64,000 nucleotides of DNA from Planctomycetota bacterium (GTDB lineage Bacteria; Planctomycetota; UBA1135; GCA-002686595): contig JAIOPM010000043.1 in the NCBI GenBank assembly GCA_021413885.1, forward strand, positions 1 to 64,000. The letters run 5' to 3'. The notes below the pieces were generated by a model. The model searched no databases. It worked only from the letters and a program-made list of their open reading frames with translations, and was not told the origin of the DNA. Position 1 is the stretch's first letter. Each line of letters starts with the position of its first letter. Both the position numbers and the translations under genes were made by a program. Positions 55,800-64,000 of this stretch are shown in pieces.

Positions 55800-57833
55800 C
55801 TAGTGCGCCGCCTCGAGCTCGTCGCACTTCTTCAACCAATGATCCGTGATGATCGGCCGCGGATCGGGCCCGATCTCGACGGCGCGTTGGAACCAACGCC
55901 GCGCCGCGGCCGCGTCGCGGTCGTGCTCGAGGGCGAGGACGCCGAAGTTCTCGTGGGCGTCGCCCCACGCGTTCTGCAGCGCGGAGCGAGCGTCGTCGGC
56001 GAGCGTCGTGTCGGCGAGCTGCTTCTCGCCCTGCTCGATCGCGGTCTCGAGCAACGAACGCGCGCGGTCCCAGTCGCGATGCAGGTAGTAGACGAGCATC
56101 AACGCGGTGTCGTTCTGCAGACGCACGTCGTCGGGCGCGAGCGCGAGCGCCTTCTCGTACGCGGCGAAGCTCTTCTCGAAGAAGCGGCCAGCCGCGTCGC
56201 GCGCTTGCTGCGCGGCGTGTTCGAACGCACGCTTCGCCGCCGCATCGACCGCGCCTTCACGCGCGAGGCCGGCGGCGACGCGCAACTCGGCGAGCCGCGA
56301 CGGATCCTGGATCTCGCCGCGCGCCGCGCGTTCGAGATCGTCGGCGGTGCCGGCGATCTGCACCGCGAGGTCGCGGTTGAAGAAGCCCGCGTTGTTGGCG
56401 AACCGCATCTCGGTCGGCTCGTACTCCGCCAAGCGATCGAAGCACTCGGCCGCGTCGGCGAGCGCGTTCGAGCGCTGGAACGCCGCACCGACCGCTTCGA
56501 GGCCTTCCACGCCGGAACGCAGACGGCCTTCGATGCGCCAACGCATCCCGCCGGCGAAGAGCGACTCCATCGACTCGAACGCGGCGCGCGCACCGGCGAG
56601 ATCGGACGCGGCGAGCTTGCTCCAGCCGATGCCCGCTCGACACATCGCCTGCCAACCGAGCCCGTCGGTCTCGAGCGACGCGTCGGCTTCGCGCGCGGCG
56701 CGGAACTCGCGCTGGGCCGTTTCGAATTCCGGCACGGTCGTCGCGTCGAGGTGCGCGAGCGCGAGCTCGAACCGCGCGAGGCCGAGATCGAAACGCGCGC
56801 GCGCGAGTTCGGGATGCGCGGTGAGGAGCGCGCTCATCACCGTGCTCGCGTTCGTGAAGCCGCCGTCGGCGTACGAGACGCGCCACAAGCCGTCGAGCAA
56901 CGCGGCGTTGTTGCTCTCGCGCGCGAGCCCGCGTTGGTACGCGGCGCGCGATTCCGGGAGACGACCGTCGGCGCTCGCGAGCGCGCCGAGTTGGAGCCAG
57001 ATCCAACCGTCCTGCGAGTTGGTGCCGAGGTAACGAGCGAGCGCGTCCTCCGCCTCGACCCGCAGCCCGTCGGCTTCCGCCGATTGGTTGGCGCGAGCGA
57101 GTTGGAACGCGTCGAGCGCCGCTTGCGCGTACGTGCGTTCCGGCGCTTCGGCGAGTACCAGCGTCGACGGGCCGCGCACTTCGATGCGACGCAGGCCTTC
57201 GCGCGCGAAGCGCAACGCCTCGTCGGTGCGGCCGAGCGCGGCGGCGGCGCGGCTCGCGCCGAGGGCCGCGGCTGGTTCGTTCTCGACTTGGCCGAACGCC
57301 GCGAGCGCGCGTTCGAGCAGCGCGGGTTCGTTGAGTTGCTTGCCCGCTTGCAGACTCGCCTCGGCGAACGGGATCAACGCGTCCTGACGTCCCGGCGCTT
57401 CGCGGCGCACGTCCTCGAGCACCGCGACCGCGTCGAGGGCGCGGCCGCTCGCGAGCAAGCGCACGCCTTCTTGCAGACGCGAGCCAACGATCAGTTGCTC
57501 GACCAAGTCACGCGCATGCGCGAAATCGCCGGCGTCGATCGCGTCCTTGGCCGCTTCACCGAGCTCGTCGGGACTCCGCACGAGCTCGGGAACTCGGGCC
57601 GGAGCCGCGGTCGGCGCCGGCGCCTCCGGTCCCGCGGGAACGATCGACTCGGCGTTGCCGGTCGGCGCGAGGTCGGGTTCGACGCCGCCGAGGTCGAGCA
57701 TCGTGTCCGCGGGCTCGACGGCCGACGCGCTCGGTGTTTGGACGGCGTTCGACGGCTCGGGTCGAGTGGGCGGCGCGCCGTGGCAGGCGCCGAGCAAAGC
57801 GAGAGCGGCCGGACCGAAGCGCGCGACGTTCAT
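55800..57833 (-). CDS. TPR-repeat lipoprotein
   Basis: A 677-residue protein from ATG 57833 with a lipoprotein signal (MNVARFGPAALALLGACHGA; lipobox GAC). After a Pro/Ala-rich linker, TPR-like repeats fill the rest: LEDVRREAPGRQDALIPFAE, ALARYLGTNSQDGWIWLQLG, AYQRGLARESNNAALLDGLW, SFAAYEKALALAPDDVRLQN and DTALMLVYYLHRDWDRARSL. A possible upstream ATG at 57878 adds a non-signal Arg-rich piece. The C-terminal NDTAL..YYLHRDWDRA segment matches the related protein downstream at 54107. It is likely an envelope-facing scaffold. Confidence 0.85.
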   Translation of the reverse strand: MNVARFGPAALALLGACHGAPPTRPEPSNAVQTPSASAVEPADTMLDLGGVEPDLAPTGNAESIVPAGPEAPAPTAAPARVPELVRSPDELGEAAKDAIDAGDFAHARDLVEQLIVGSRLQEGVRLLASGRALDAVAVLEDVRREAPGRQDALIPFAEASLQAGKQLNEPALLERALAAFGQVENEPAAALGASRAAAALGRTDEALRFAREGLRRIEVRGPSTLVLAEAPERTYAQAALDAFQLARANQSAEADGLRVEAEDALARYLGTNSQDGWIWLQLGALASADGRLPESRAAYQRGLARESNNAALLDGLWRVSYADGGFTNASTVMSALLTAHPELARARFDLGLARFELALAHLDATTVPEFETAQREFRAAREADASLETDGLGWQAMCRAGIGWSKLAASDLAGARAAFESMESLFAGGMRWRIEGRLRSGVEGLEAVGAAFQRSNALADAAECFDRLAEYEPTEMRFANNAGFFNRDLAVQIAGTADDLERAARGEIQDPSRLAELRVAAGLAREGAVDAAAKRAFEHAAQQARDAAGRFFEKSFAAYEKALALAPDDVRLQNDTALMLVYYLHRDWDRARSLLETAIEQGEKQLADTTLADDARSALQNAWGDAHENFGVLALEHDRDAAAARRWFQRAVEIGPDPRPIITDHWLKKCDELEAAH

Positions 57834-58101
57834 ACGCAGGCAGTGGGCGGGGCGTCGGGGCCGCGAAGCGCGGTCCAAAGGGCGGGAGTGTAGCCGACGC
57901 GTCGCGAGCGTTCACTCGCACCCGGCCGTCGGTCGCGCTGGACTAGACCGGCGCTCGTGCTCGGTCACCGCACGGATTCGACGTCGCGGAAGAACCGCCG
58001 GCCTCGACCGTCCTGAAGCGCCGCGCGCCGTTCGCTATCCTTCACCGTCCGATCGTCGGGGATCCCGCGCCCCGCAACCCAGCCCGAGAGCGCTCCCCCC
58101 C

Positions 58102-61100
58102 GTGATCCAATCCGTTCGCCTGTTCGTCCGTTGGACCGCCTACCTCGTGCTCGCGGCAGCCTTCGGCGCGGGGCTCGGCGGCTGCGACAACCCGAACTGC
58201 ATCTACGGCGAGAACGGTTGCCAGTCGGACTCCGCGGGAGCGATCGGCTCCGAGCCCGCGGCCGTGCCCTCGAACCACACGTGGTTGCGCTCCGGCGCGC
58301 CGACGTTGACCTCGGTGGTGCCGAACGGGACGACGGTGCATCCGGACACGCCGATCGTGCTCGTGTTCAGCGAGTCGATGTCGGTGTCCTCGCTCCAGAA
58401 CGCGTTCCGTCTCGAGTTCCAGGGCGGCTTCGGCACCCAGCCCGTGCCGATCGCGCAGAGCGCGTTGGTCGGCGACGGACGCATGTTCGTGATGTTCCCG
58501 GCGACCGCGCTGCTCGCGGACACCGCCTACACGTTGCGCTACGCCGACGACGCGGTGGTCGCCGACCTCCAGGGCACGCCGCTCGATCAACCGAGCGACA
58601 AGCAGATCGCCGACTTCGACGTCGGCACCACGCCGCCGACCACGCCAAAGGTGCTCGCGAACTGGCCGCCGGACAACTCCACCAACCAGAGCTCGACCGG
58701 CGAGATCGTGGTCGTCTTCGATCGCCGCGTGAACGCCGGCACCGTGGACACCGATTCGTTCGACATCACCGTCGACGGCGCGCCGCCGACCTTCGATCCG
58801 CTGCCGCAGGCGTTGCTCTCGGTCAGCGCCGGCATCCCGGTCACCGACACGCGTGTGTATCGCTTCCGCAGCGTCGACAGCGACGGCGAAGCGGTCGACC
58901 TCGGCCAGAACGTCGACGTCGCCGCCACGCTCTCGCCGACCGGTCACCGCATCAAGATGCAGGACGCGTCGCAGCTCGCGGAGATCAAGCTCGAGTACTC
59001 GACCGCGTCGTTCGCGGCCCCGTCCGCGGCCGAGCTCGTGTCGTTGCCCGTCGACGCGATCGGCATCGGACAACTGACCGGCGGCAACACCAAGGTGCCG
59101 GAGCTCGAGATCGCGTTGACCGTCGACGACGGGCAACCGAGCGACGTGCTCGGCGTCTTCATCTTCGGCACGAAGAAGGGTTCGTCGCCGGCGCAGCTCG
59201 CCGCGCTGTACCGCGAGTTCGATCTCGGCGACGTGCCGTACGACTCGAACACGCACATCGCGACGATCAAGGAATCGGAACTCGACCTCGCGTCGAGCAC
59301 GTCGCCGCTAGCGACGCGCCTCGCCGACGGCACCGTCTATTTCGCGTTCCGCCGTCAACGCGGCTCGGTCGCGAGCCCGGTGCGCCTGCTCGACACCGAT
59401 CCCGATCGCCAAGGCGTGCAGTCGGCGGTGCTCGACACCAAGGCGCCGACGTTGACCGGTTTCGGGCTCACCGGCAGCGACAAGTCGAACTTCCGCGGCG
59501 ACGTGCGCAACTTCGCGTTGGTCGGGCGCGCGAGCGAGCGGCTCGAAGCCGTCGAGATCACCACGACGCTCGGCGACAACGGCAATCTGTCCCCGGTCGT
59601 CGCGTCGAACTCGAGCGGGCTCTTCGTCGCGCAACCGTTCACGCAGGTCGAGTTCCTGGATCCGCTCGATCCCGCGGCCGGCAACAACCCGCTCGACTTC
59701 ACGGTCACCCTGTACGACCGCGCGCTCAACGACTCGTCGAGCACCAACGGGACGTTCACGCAGGTCGGCGCGGTCGGCACAGGCAACTCGATCGGCGCTT
59801 CGGTCACCGTCGAGGTCTTCGACGCGACGACGCTCGCGACGCTCGCCGGCGTGAACGTCTTCACGCACGAGGACTTCCTCCTGACCGTCGATCCGCTCGA
59901 CACCGACACCACCGACGCGAACGGGCTCGCGACGCTCGACGCCGCGACCTTCGGCGACACGTTGGTCACCGTCGACGCGCCGGGCTACGACTTGACGACG
60001 ATCCACGCGGTGCAACGCGACCGCGTGTCGATCGCGCTGCAGAGGACGAGCGTGTCGCGCGGGACCGTCGACGGCTTGCTCTCGAGCGGCGACTCCAACG
60101 TCACCAACTTCGAGCGCGTGTTCGCCGACTCGCGCAAGTTCGAGGACGACGAGACGCTCGCCGACGTGCAGGTCTGCTCGGTCAACCCGACGACCGCGAG
60201 CTTCGAGTGCGCGTTCGGTCCGTACGACGTCGTGCCGAGCCGCATCGGCGCGGTGTCGGTCGGTGTGATCGACACGCCGGCCTCGGAGTTCAGCTACACG
60301 GCCGCCGGTTTCCTCAAGGGCTTCCGACTCGAAGCACCGGTCAAGCAGACTTCGGTCGGAGGCTCGCAAGACGTCGACGTCTCGCTGCCGACGTTGCTCG
60401 ACGATCCGGCGACGCCGCTCGAGGACCAACCGATCGACGGGCCGCAGACGCTCTTCGACGCGTCGGCCGCGACCGGCATCGATCTCAACGCGCTCGACGG
60501 CACGCCGCGCGTGTTCCTCGAGAGCCCGATCCCCGCGTTGATGCGTAACGGCGTCGTCGGTTTCGGCGTTGCGTTCGACCAGGGCGGCGACGTGTGGAAG
60601 CTGCGCAGCGCTTTCCCCGGCGAAGCCGATCCGACCGACACGAAGTACCCGGGCGACGTCAAAGGCGACCTGGTGCTCGACGGCACGATCGATCCCGATC
60701 TGCGCTTGCACGGCGAGTTGCGCGACACCCACGGAGCGCGCGTCGGCCGGCGCACGCCGATGTCGAACGTCGGCGCTTCGCTCGACGCGCCGAGCGCGCC
60801 CGCGCTGCTCGTGCCGACGCCGGGTTCCGGCAGCACCGGGACCGAGGGCTTCGACCTCGAGTTCGAGAACTCGATCCCCGACGCGCTCGGGATGCCGGGG
60901 CTCTACCGCGTCACGCTCGTCGACGACGACGGGCGCGCGTGGCGGATCTTCGTCGCCGATCCCGACGACTCCGCGCCGACGGTGCGCTGCCACGCGCCGG
61001 ACCTGCCGGCCTCGGGCGGGGTCGGGCTCGCCGACGGGACGATCTCGTGCACGGTCGAGGCGTTCGCCTGGTCGGGCTTCGCGTGGGACAGCTTCTTCTG

Positions 61101-61167
61101 GACCGACATCGGCCGCGACCACGACGTCTTCGCCGCCAGCGCGCCGTTCTCGTTCAGCAAGCCCTGA
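58102..61167 (+). CDS. large lipoprotein with Big_5 Ig-like domains
   Basis: A 1021-residue surface lipoprotein. A long signal (IQSVRLFVRWTAYLVLAAAF) is followed by lipobox GLGGC. Two bacterial Ig-like (Big_5) modules follow: TLTSVVPNGTTVHPDTPIVL then VFSESMSVSSLQNAF, and NWPPDNSTNQSSTGEIVVVF then DRRVNAGTVDTDSFDITVDG. Further beta-sandwich regions include VEVFDATTLATLAGVNVFTH, a carboxypeptidase-regulatory-like segment. No enzyme motif was found; adhesion or polymer binding is inference. The start is GTG 58102, directly before the signal. A TATCCT at 58036-58041 may be its -10. Confidence 0.83.
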   Translation: MIQSVRLFVRWTAYLVLAAAFGAGLGGCDNPNCIYGENGCQSDSAGAIGSEPAAVPSNHTWLRSGAPTLTSVVPNGTTVHPDTPIVLVFSESMSVSSLQNAFRLEFQGGFGTQPVPIAQSALVGDGRMFVMFPATALLADTAYTLRYADDAVVADLQGTPLDQPSDKQIADFDVGTTPPTTPKVLANWPPDNSTNQSSTGEIVVVFDRRVNAGTVDTDSFDITVDGAPPTFDPLPQALLSVSAGIPVTDTRVYRFRSVDSDGEAVDLGQNVDVAATLSPTGHRIKMQDASQLAEIKLEYSTASFAAPSAAELVSLPVDAIGIGQLTGGNTKVPELEIALTVDDGQPSDVLGVFIFGTKKGSSPAQLAALYREFDLGDVPYDSNTHIATIKESELDLASSTSPLATRLADGTVYFAFRRQRGSVASPVRLLDTDPDRQGVQSAVLDTKAPTLTGFGLTGSDKSNFRGDVRNFALVGRASERLEAVEITTTLGDNGNLSPVVASNSSGLFVAQPFTQVEFLDPLDPAAGNNPLDFTVTLYDRALNDSSSTNGTFTQVGAVGTGNSIGASVTVEVFDATTLATLAGVNVFTHEDFLLTVDPLDTDTTDANGLATLDAATFGDTLVTVDAPGYDLTTIHAVQRDRVSIALQRTSVSRGTVDGLLSSGDSNVTNFERVFADSRKFEDDETLADVQVCSVNPTTASFECAFGPYDVVPSRIGAVSVGVIDTPASEFSYTAAGFLKGFRLEAPVKQTSVGGSQDVDVSLPTLLDDPATPLEDQPIDGPQTLFDASAATGIDLNALDGTPRVFLESPIPALMRNGVVGFGVAFDQGGDVWKLRSAFPGEADPTDTKYPGDVKGDLVLDGTIDPDLRLHGELRDTHGARVGRRTPMSNVGASLDAPSAPALLVPTPGSGSTGTEGFDLEFENSIPDALGMPGLYRVTLVDDDGRAWRIFVADPDDSAPTVRCHAPDLPASGGVGLADGTISCTVEAFAWSGFAWDSFFWTDIGRDHDVFAASAPFSFSKP

Positions 61168-61259
61168 ACGAACCGCGCCGGACTGCGCGTTTTCCGTTAG
61201 GCCTCGCGGCGCCGGGCTCCTTAGAATCCGCCGCGGCTCCAAGAGAAGAGGTGAGGAAC

Positions 61260-61850
61260 GTGAAGCTACGACTGGTTGCGATTTCGTCGTTGATGGGCGC
61301 TATGTCGCTGATTTCAGGCTGCGATTCGCCGCGCACCGCGCCGCGCGGCGCCGACAACCTCGAGCTCCACACCGGTCGCCTGCGTCAGACGAATCCGCTC
61401 GAGGTCGCGGTGCTCCCGGTGCAGAGCACGACCGCGAAGGACAACGTCCCGGTCGACCTCCTCCGCCAAGCGTTCCACAAAGGCTTGGTGCGTCAGCGCT
61501 ACACGCCGCTCGCGCTCGCGTACGTCGACTCGAAGATCGTCGAGGCGAACTACACGCCGGGCGAAGCGAACGAGAACGCGGTCCTGCAGATCTTCATCTC
61601 GCGTTGGGACGACGCGCGTTGGAAGTCGAGCGCCGAGCTCAAGATCGAAGGCGAGATCTACCTGCTCGACGTCGCTCACCCGGATCCGAGCAAGGCGTTG
61701 TGGGGCGGCAAGGTGTCGCGCACGGTGTCGATGCTCGCGCGTCGGCAAGTGATCGCCACCGACGGCGAGCTGCTGGCCGAAGCCGCGCAGACGTTCGCGG
61801 ACGACGTGCTCGCTTCGCTGCCGTCGCGCAATCCCGAACAAGTTCCCTGA
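61260..61850 (+). CDS. small lipoprotein, unknown function
   Basis: A 196-residue lipoprotein from GTG 61260, preceded by GAGGAAC. The signal MKLRLVAISSLMGAMSLISG ends in the lipobox ISGC. The mature domain has NPLEVAVLPVQSTTAKDNVP, VDLLRQAFHKGLVRQRYTPL and AVLQIFISRWDDARWKSSAE, which recall the GNA1162/DUF799 lipoprotein group seen with curli-like or envelope systems; this link is tentative. TAGAAT at 61222-61227 may be a -10 element. It precedes the sulfatase gene by 47 bases. Confidence 0.7.
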   Translation: MKLRLVAISSLMGAMSLISGCDSPRTAPRGADNLELHTGRLRQTNPLEVAVLPVQSTTAKDNVPVDLLRQAFHKGLVRQRYTPLALAYVDSKIVEANYTPGEANENAVLQIFISRWDDARWKSSAELKIEGEIYLLDVAHPDPSKALWGGKVSRTVSMLARRQVIATDGELLAEAAQTFADDVLASLPSRNPEQVP

Positions 61851-61897
61851 GCCGCGTCGTCTAGAGTAGAGCGCCGCTCCGTTCGGAGCTCGATCCT

Positions 61898-63277
61898 ATG
61901 GCGCCGCGTGTTGTTCGCTCGCTCTTCTCGCGCTCGTTCGTCGCATTGCGTTGCGAACGTCTCGCCTGGTTCTCGCTCTGCGCGTTCGTCGTCGTCGCGC
62001 TCGAGCGTTTCGCCGCCGCGCAAGCTCCGCGCAAGACCAACATCGTCCTGATCGTCGCCGACGATCTCGGCTACGCGGACCTCGGCGTCCAAGGCTCGAA
62101 GGACGTGCGCACGCCGAACCTCGATCGCCTTGCGGAGGAAGGCGTGCGCTTCACCGACGCGTACGTCACCGCGCCGCTCTGCGCGCCGAGTCGCGCGGCG
62201 TTGTTGACCGGTCGCTACGCCCAACGCTTCGGCCTCGAGAGCAATCCGGGCCCCGAACGCGGTGCCGCGCCGGACTACGGCATTCCGCGCGACGAGCCCG
62301 TTCTCTCGGAGCGCTTGAAGGCCGCCGGTTTCGCGACCGGCATGTTCGGCAAGTGGCACGTCGGCTACCCACGCGAACTGCGGCCGACGAAGCGCGGCTT
62401 CGATGAGTTCCTCGGCTTCCTCAGCGGTTCGAGCCGCTACTTCACCGCGAAGGCGCGCAACCCGATCCTGCGCGGCGACGAGCCCGCGAAAGTCGACGCG
62501 TACTTGACCGACGCGTTCGCGTCCGAGGCGGTCGCGTTCATCGACAAGCGCGCCGAGCATCCGTTCTTCCTCTACGTGCCGTTCAACGCGGTCCACAATC
62601 CGCTCGAAGTGCCGGACGCCGATCTCGAGCGCTTCGCGAAGATCGCCGATCCGCGGCGGCGTCAATTCGCCGCGATGCTCGCGAAACTCGACGACGGCGT
62701 CGGCGCGATCCTGAAGGCGCTCGAAGCGCACGGCCTCGACGAGAACACGTTGGTGATCTTCCTCTCCGACAACGGCGGCGCGACGGTCGAGACCACGTCG
62801 CGCAACGATCCGTTGCGCGGCACGAAGGCGCAGATGTACGAGGGCGGGATCCGCGTGCCGTTCCTCATGAGGTGGAAGGGCAAGCTCACGGCGGGAGCCG
62901 TCGAGTCGCGCACGATCAGCTCTCTGGACGTCGTGCCGACCGCGCTCGCGGCGGCCGGCGTCGCCGCGGACACCACGAAGCCGCTCGACGGCGTCAACCT
63001 GCTCCCGTACCTCGCGGGTGAACGCGAGGGCAAGCCGCACGAGTCGCTCTTCTGGCGGATGGGCCACGAAGGCGCGGCGCGTGTCGGCGACTGGAAGCTC
63101 GTGCTGCGCGGCGACGAGGCGGAGCTCTACGACCTCTCCGAAGACGTCGCGGAGAAAACCGACCTCGCCAAACGTCGGCCCGAGATCCTGGCGAAGTTGC
63201 GCGCGGCGTGGACCGCGTGGGCGAAGCCCATGGTCGCGCCGCGTTGGGAACACGAAGGCGAGCGAGGCGAGGAGTGA
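61898..63277 (+). CDS. secreted sulfatase (formylglycine type)
   Basis: A 459-residue arylsulfatase-family enzyme. The signal is long (CERLAWFSLCAFVVVALERF then AAAQA). The catalytic domain starts NIVLIVADDLGYADLGVQGS with metal-binding Asp residues. The nucleophile motif is Cys95-Ala-Pro-Ser-Arg in PLCAPSRAALLTGRYAQRFG, which a formylglycine-generating enzyme should modify. TGMFGKWHVGY, LVIFLSDNGGATVET and PLRGTKAQMYEGGIRVPFLM complete the site. Such sulfatases desulfate algal polysaccharides in planctomycetes; the substrate here is unknown. Its stop overlaps the GTG of the next gene. Confidence 0.95.
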   Translation: MAPRVVRSLFSRSFVALRCERLAWFSLCAFVVVALERFAAAQAPRKTNIVLIVADDLGYADLGVQGSKDVRTPNLDRLAEEGVRFTDAYVTAPLCAPSRAALLTGRYAQRFGLESNPGPERGAAPDYGIPRDEPVLSERLKAAGFATGMFGKWHVGYPRELRPTKRGFDEFLGFLSGSSRYFTAKARNPILRGDEPAKVDAYLTDAFASEAVAFIDKRAEHPFFLYVPFNAVHNPLEVPDADLERFAKIADPRRRQFAAMLAKLDDGVGAILKALEAHGLDENTLVIFLSDNGGATVETTSRNDPLRGTKAQMYEGGIRVPFLMRWKGKLTAGAVESRTISSLDVVPTALAAAGVAADTTKPLDGVNLLPYLAGEREGKPHESLFWRMGHEGAARVGDWKLVLRGDEAELYDLSEDVAEKTDLAKRRPEILAKLRAAWTAWAKPMVAPRWEHEGERGEE

Positions 63278-64000
63278 GATCCGCGAGCGGTCGAGCGCGC
63301 GTGCGAGGTCGTTTCGCCGTCGTCGTCGTGTGGGCGCTCGCCGCCAGCGCCTTCTTGTTCCTCGCGTGGCGCGGATGGCGCGAGAGTTCGGCTCCGCCGC
63401 GTCGGCCCGACGTCGTGCTCGTCGTGATCGACACGCTGCGCGCCGATCGGCTGTCGTGCTACGGCTATCCGCGCGCGACGTCGCCGTTCATCGATTCGTT
63501 GGCGCGCCGTGGCGCGTTGTTCGAGGACGTGACGTGCCAGTTCTCGTGGACGCGTCCGTCGATGGTGTCGTTGCTCGAGGGTCGCTATCTCACCGCTTAC
63601 CGTGATGCGCTCGAGCCGTCGGTGCCGACGCTCGCCGAAGTCTTCCACGGCGCCGGCTACCGCACCGTCGGCCTCGTCGCCAACGGCTTGCTCAGTCCGA
63701 CCGCGGGTTTCGCGCGCGGCTTCGATCACTACGACAGCCACAACTCGTCGGAGGCGACCCAGGTCTACTCCGACTTCCTGCGCGACCTCGGCGAACTCTC
63801 CGCCGATCTGTGGGGTCCGCTCGACGCGGCGCTCGCGGTCGACGCGGAAGGCCGGCGTCCGCCGCTCTTCCTCTACCTGCACGTGATGGACGTGCACGAT
63901 CCGTACGACCCGTATCCGGAGTTCGACGCGAGCTTGCCGGTCGCGCAGACCGCGCCGGTCGCACCCGAGGGTTGGCAGGCGGCGACGTTCGGCGCCAAAC
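63274..64000 (+). CDS. sulfatase-like alkaline phosphatase superfamily protein (partial)
   Basis: This gene runs off the right edge; 242 codons are visible from GTG 63274, which overlaps the sulfatase stop. An N-terminal membrane helix (FAVVVVWALAASAFLFLAWR) is followed by DVVLVVIDTLRADRLSCYGY and TSPFIDSLARRGALFEDVTC. Where formylglycine sulfatases have CxPSR this protein has SWTRPSMVSLLEGRY, so Thr93 is the likely nucleophile. This layout occurs in phosphoglycerol transferase-like and other sulfatase-like hydrolases. FLYLHVMDVHDPYDPYPEF holds later metal ligands. It is probably an anchored periplasmic enzyme. Confidence 0.85.
   Translation, partial: MRSASGRARVRGRFAVVVVWALAASAFLFLAWRGWRESSAPPRRPDVVLVVIDTLRADRLSCYGYPRATSPFIDSLARRGALFEDVTCQFSWTRPSMVSLLEGRYLTAYRDALEPSVPTLAEVFHGAGYRTVGLVANGLLSPTAGFARGFDHYDSHNSSEATQVYSDFLRDLGELSADLWGPLDAALAVDAEGRRPPLFLYLHVMDVHDPYDPYPEFDASLPVAQTAPVAPEGWQAATFGAK

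Noticed and set aside
1..64000. CRISPR array, tRNA or rRNA genes
   Set aside because: No regular spaced repeats, cloverleaf-like segments or rRNA-like sequence were seen by eye; a tRNA scan was not run.

Overview
The window looks like chromosome from a high-GC Planctomycetota bacterium. The signs are a PVC-type membrane-bound dehydrogenase, a PduT-rich microcompartment operon, sulfatases, several large secreted lipoproteins, and a sigma-like/TPR/carboxypeptidase-regulatory gene set of planctomycete style. The strands are densely packed, and many neighbouring genes overlap by ATGA, GTGA, TTGA or TGATG. I saw no rRNA, tRNA, CRISPR array or complete insertion sequence.

Region 1 (1-19 kb): the N-terminal part of a PVC-type dehydrogenase, an anion/arsenite-type permease, a secreted protein and an O-antigen-ligase-like TPR protein. 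A minus-strand run follows, in transcription order: membrane-fusion lipoprotein, two RND pumps, ribH, nusB, ftsY. Divergent from it are moeA and lnt. Region 2 (19-28 kb): a coiled-coil protein and a small membrane protein with a good sigma-70-type promoter and terminator, then the rod-shape operon mreB-mreC-mreD-PBP2-rodA. mreD is frame-disrupted at a GC-dinucleotide tract, and PBP2 carries an insertion of several hundred residues.

Region 3 (29.0-34.5 kb) is the most notable part: a nine-gene bacterial microcompartment (BMC) operon with its own promoter. It encodes two BMC-H hexamers, two BMC-P pentamers, a PduT-like BMC-T, a divergent tandem-BMC protein, a CoA-acylating aldehyde dehydrogenase with a Cys-rich C-terminal tail, and two proteins with the EutQ-type N-terminal motif. 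One of these two is a fusion of that motif to a UPF0237-type ACT domain. No aldolase, diol dehydratase, glycyl-radical enzyme, PduL or acetate kinase is present, so the locus does not match the standard planctomycete fucose/rhamnose type. The usual partner of UPF0237, a UPF0210 (PFL-like) protein, lies 12.8 kb downstream at 47.3 kb.

Region 4 (34.5-47 kb) separates those two genes and reads as an accessory insertion: a lower-GC HNH nuclease, a ParE-type toxin-antitoxin pair, an amidohydrolase, an SDR/DUF2867 protein, a HELGH metallopeptidase and a translationally coupled four-gene set ending in a 1082-residue carboxypeptidase-regulatory-like protein. Region 5 (47-64 kb): UPF0210, a REC/HD-GYP response regulator, an MFS transporter, a DUF481 barrel, mscL, an unknown protein, two TPR proteins, a large Ig-like lipoprotein, a small lipoprotein and two sulfatase-superfamily genes, the last running off the window.
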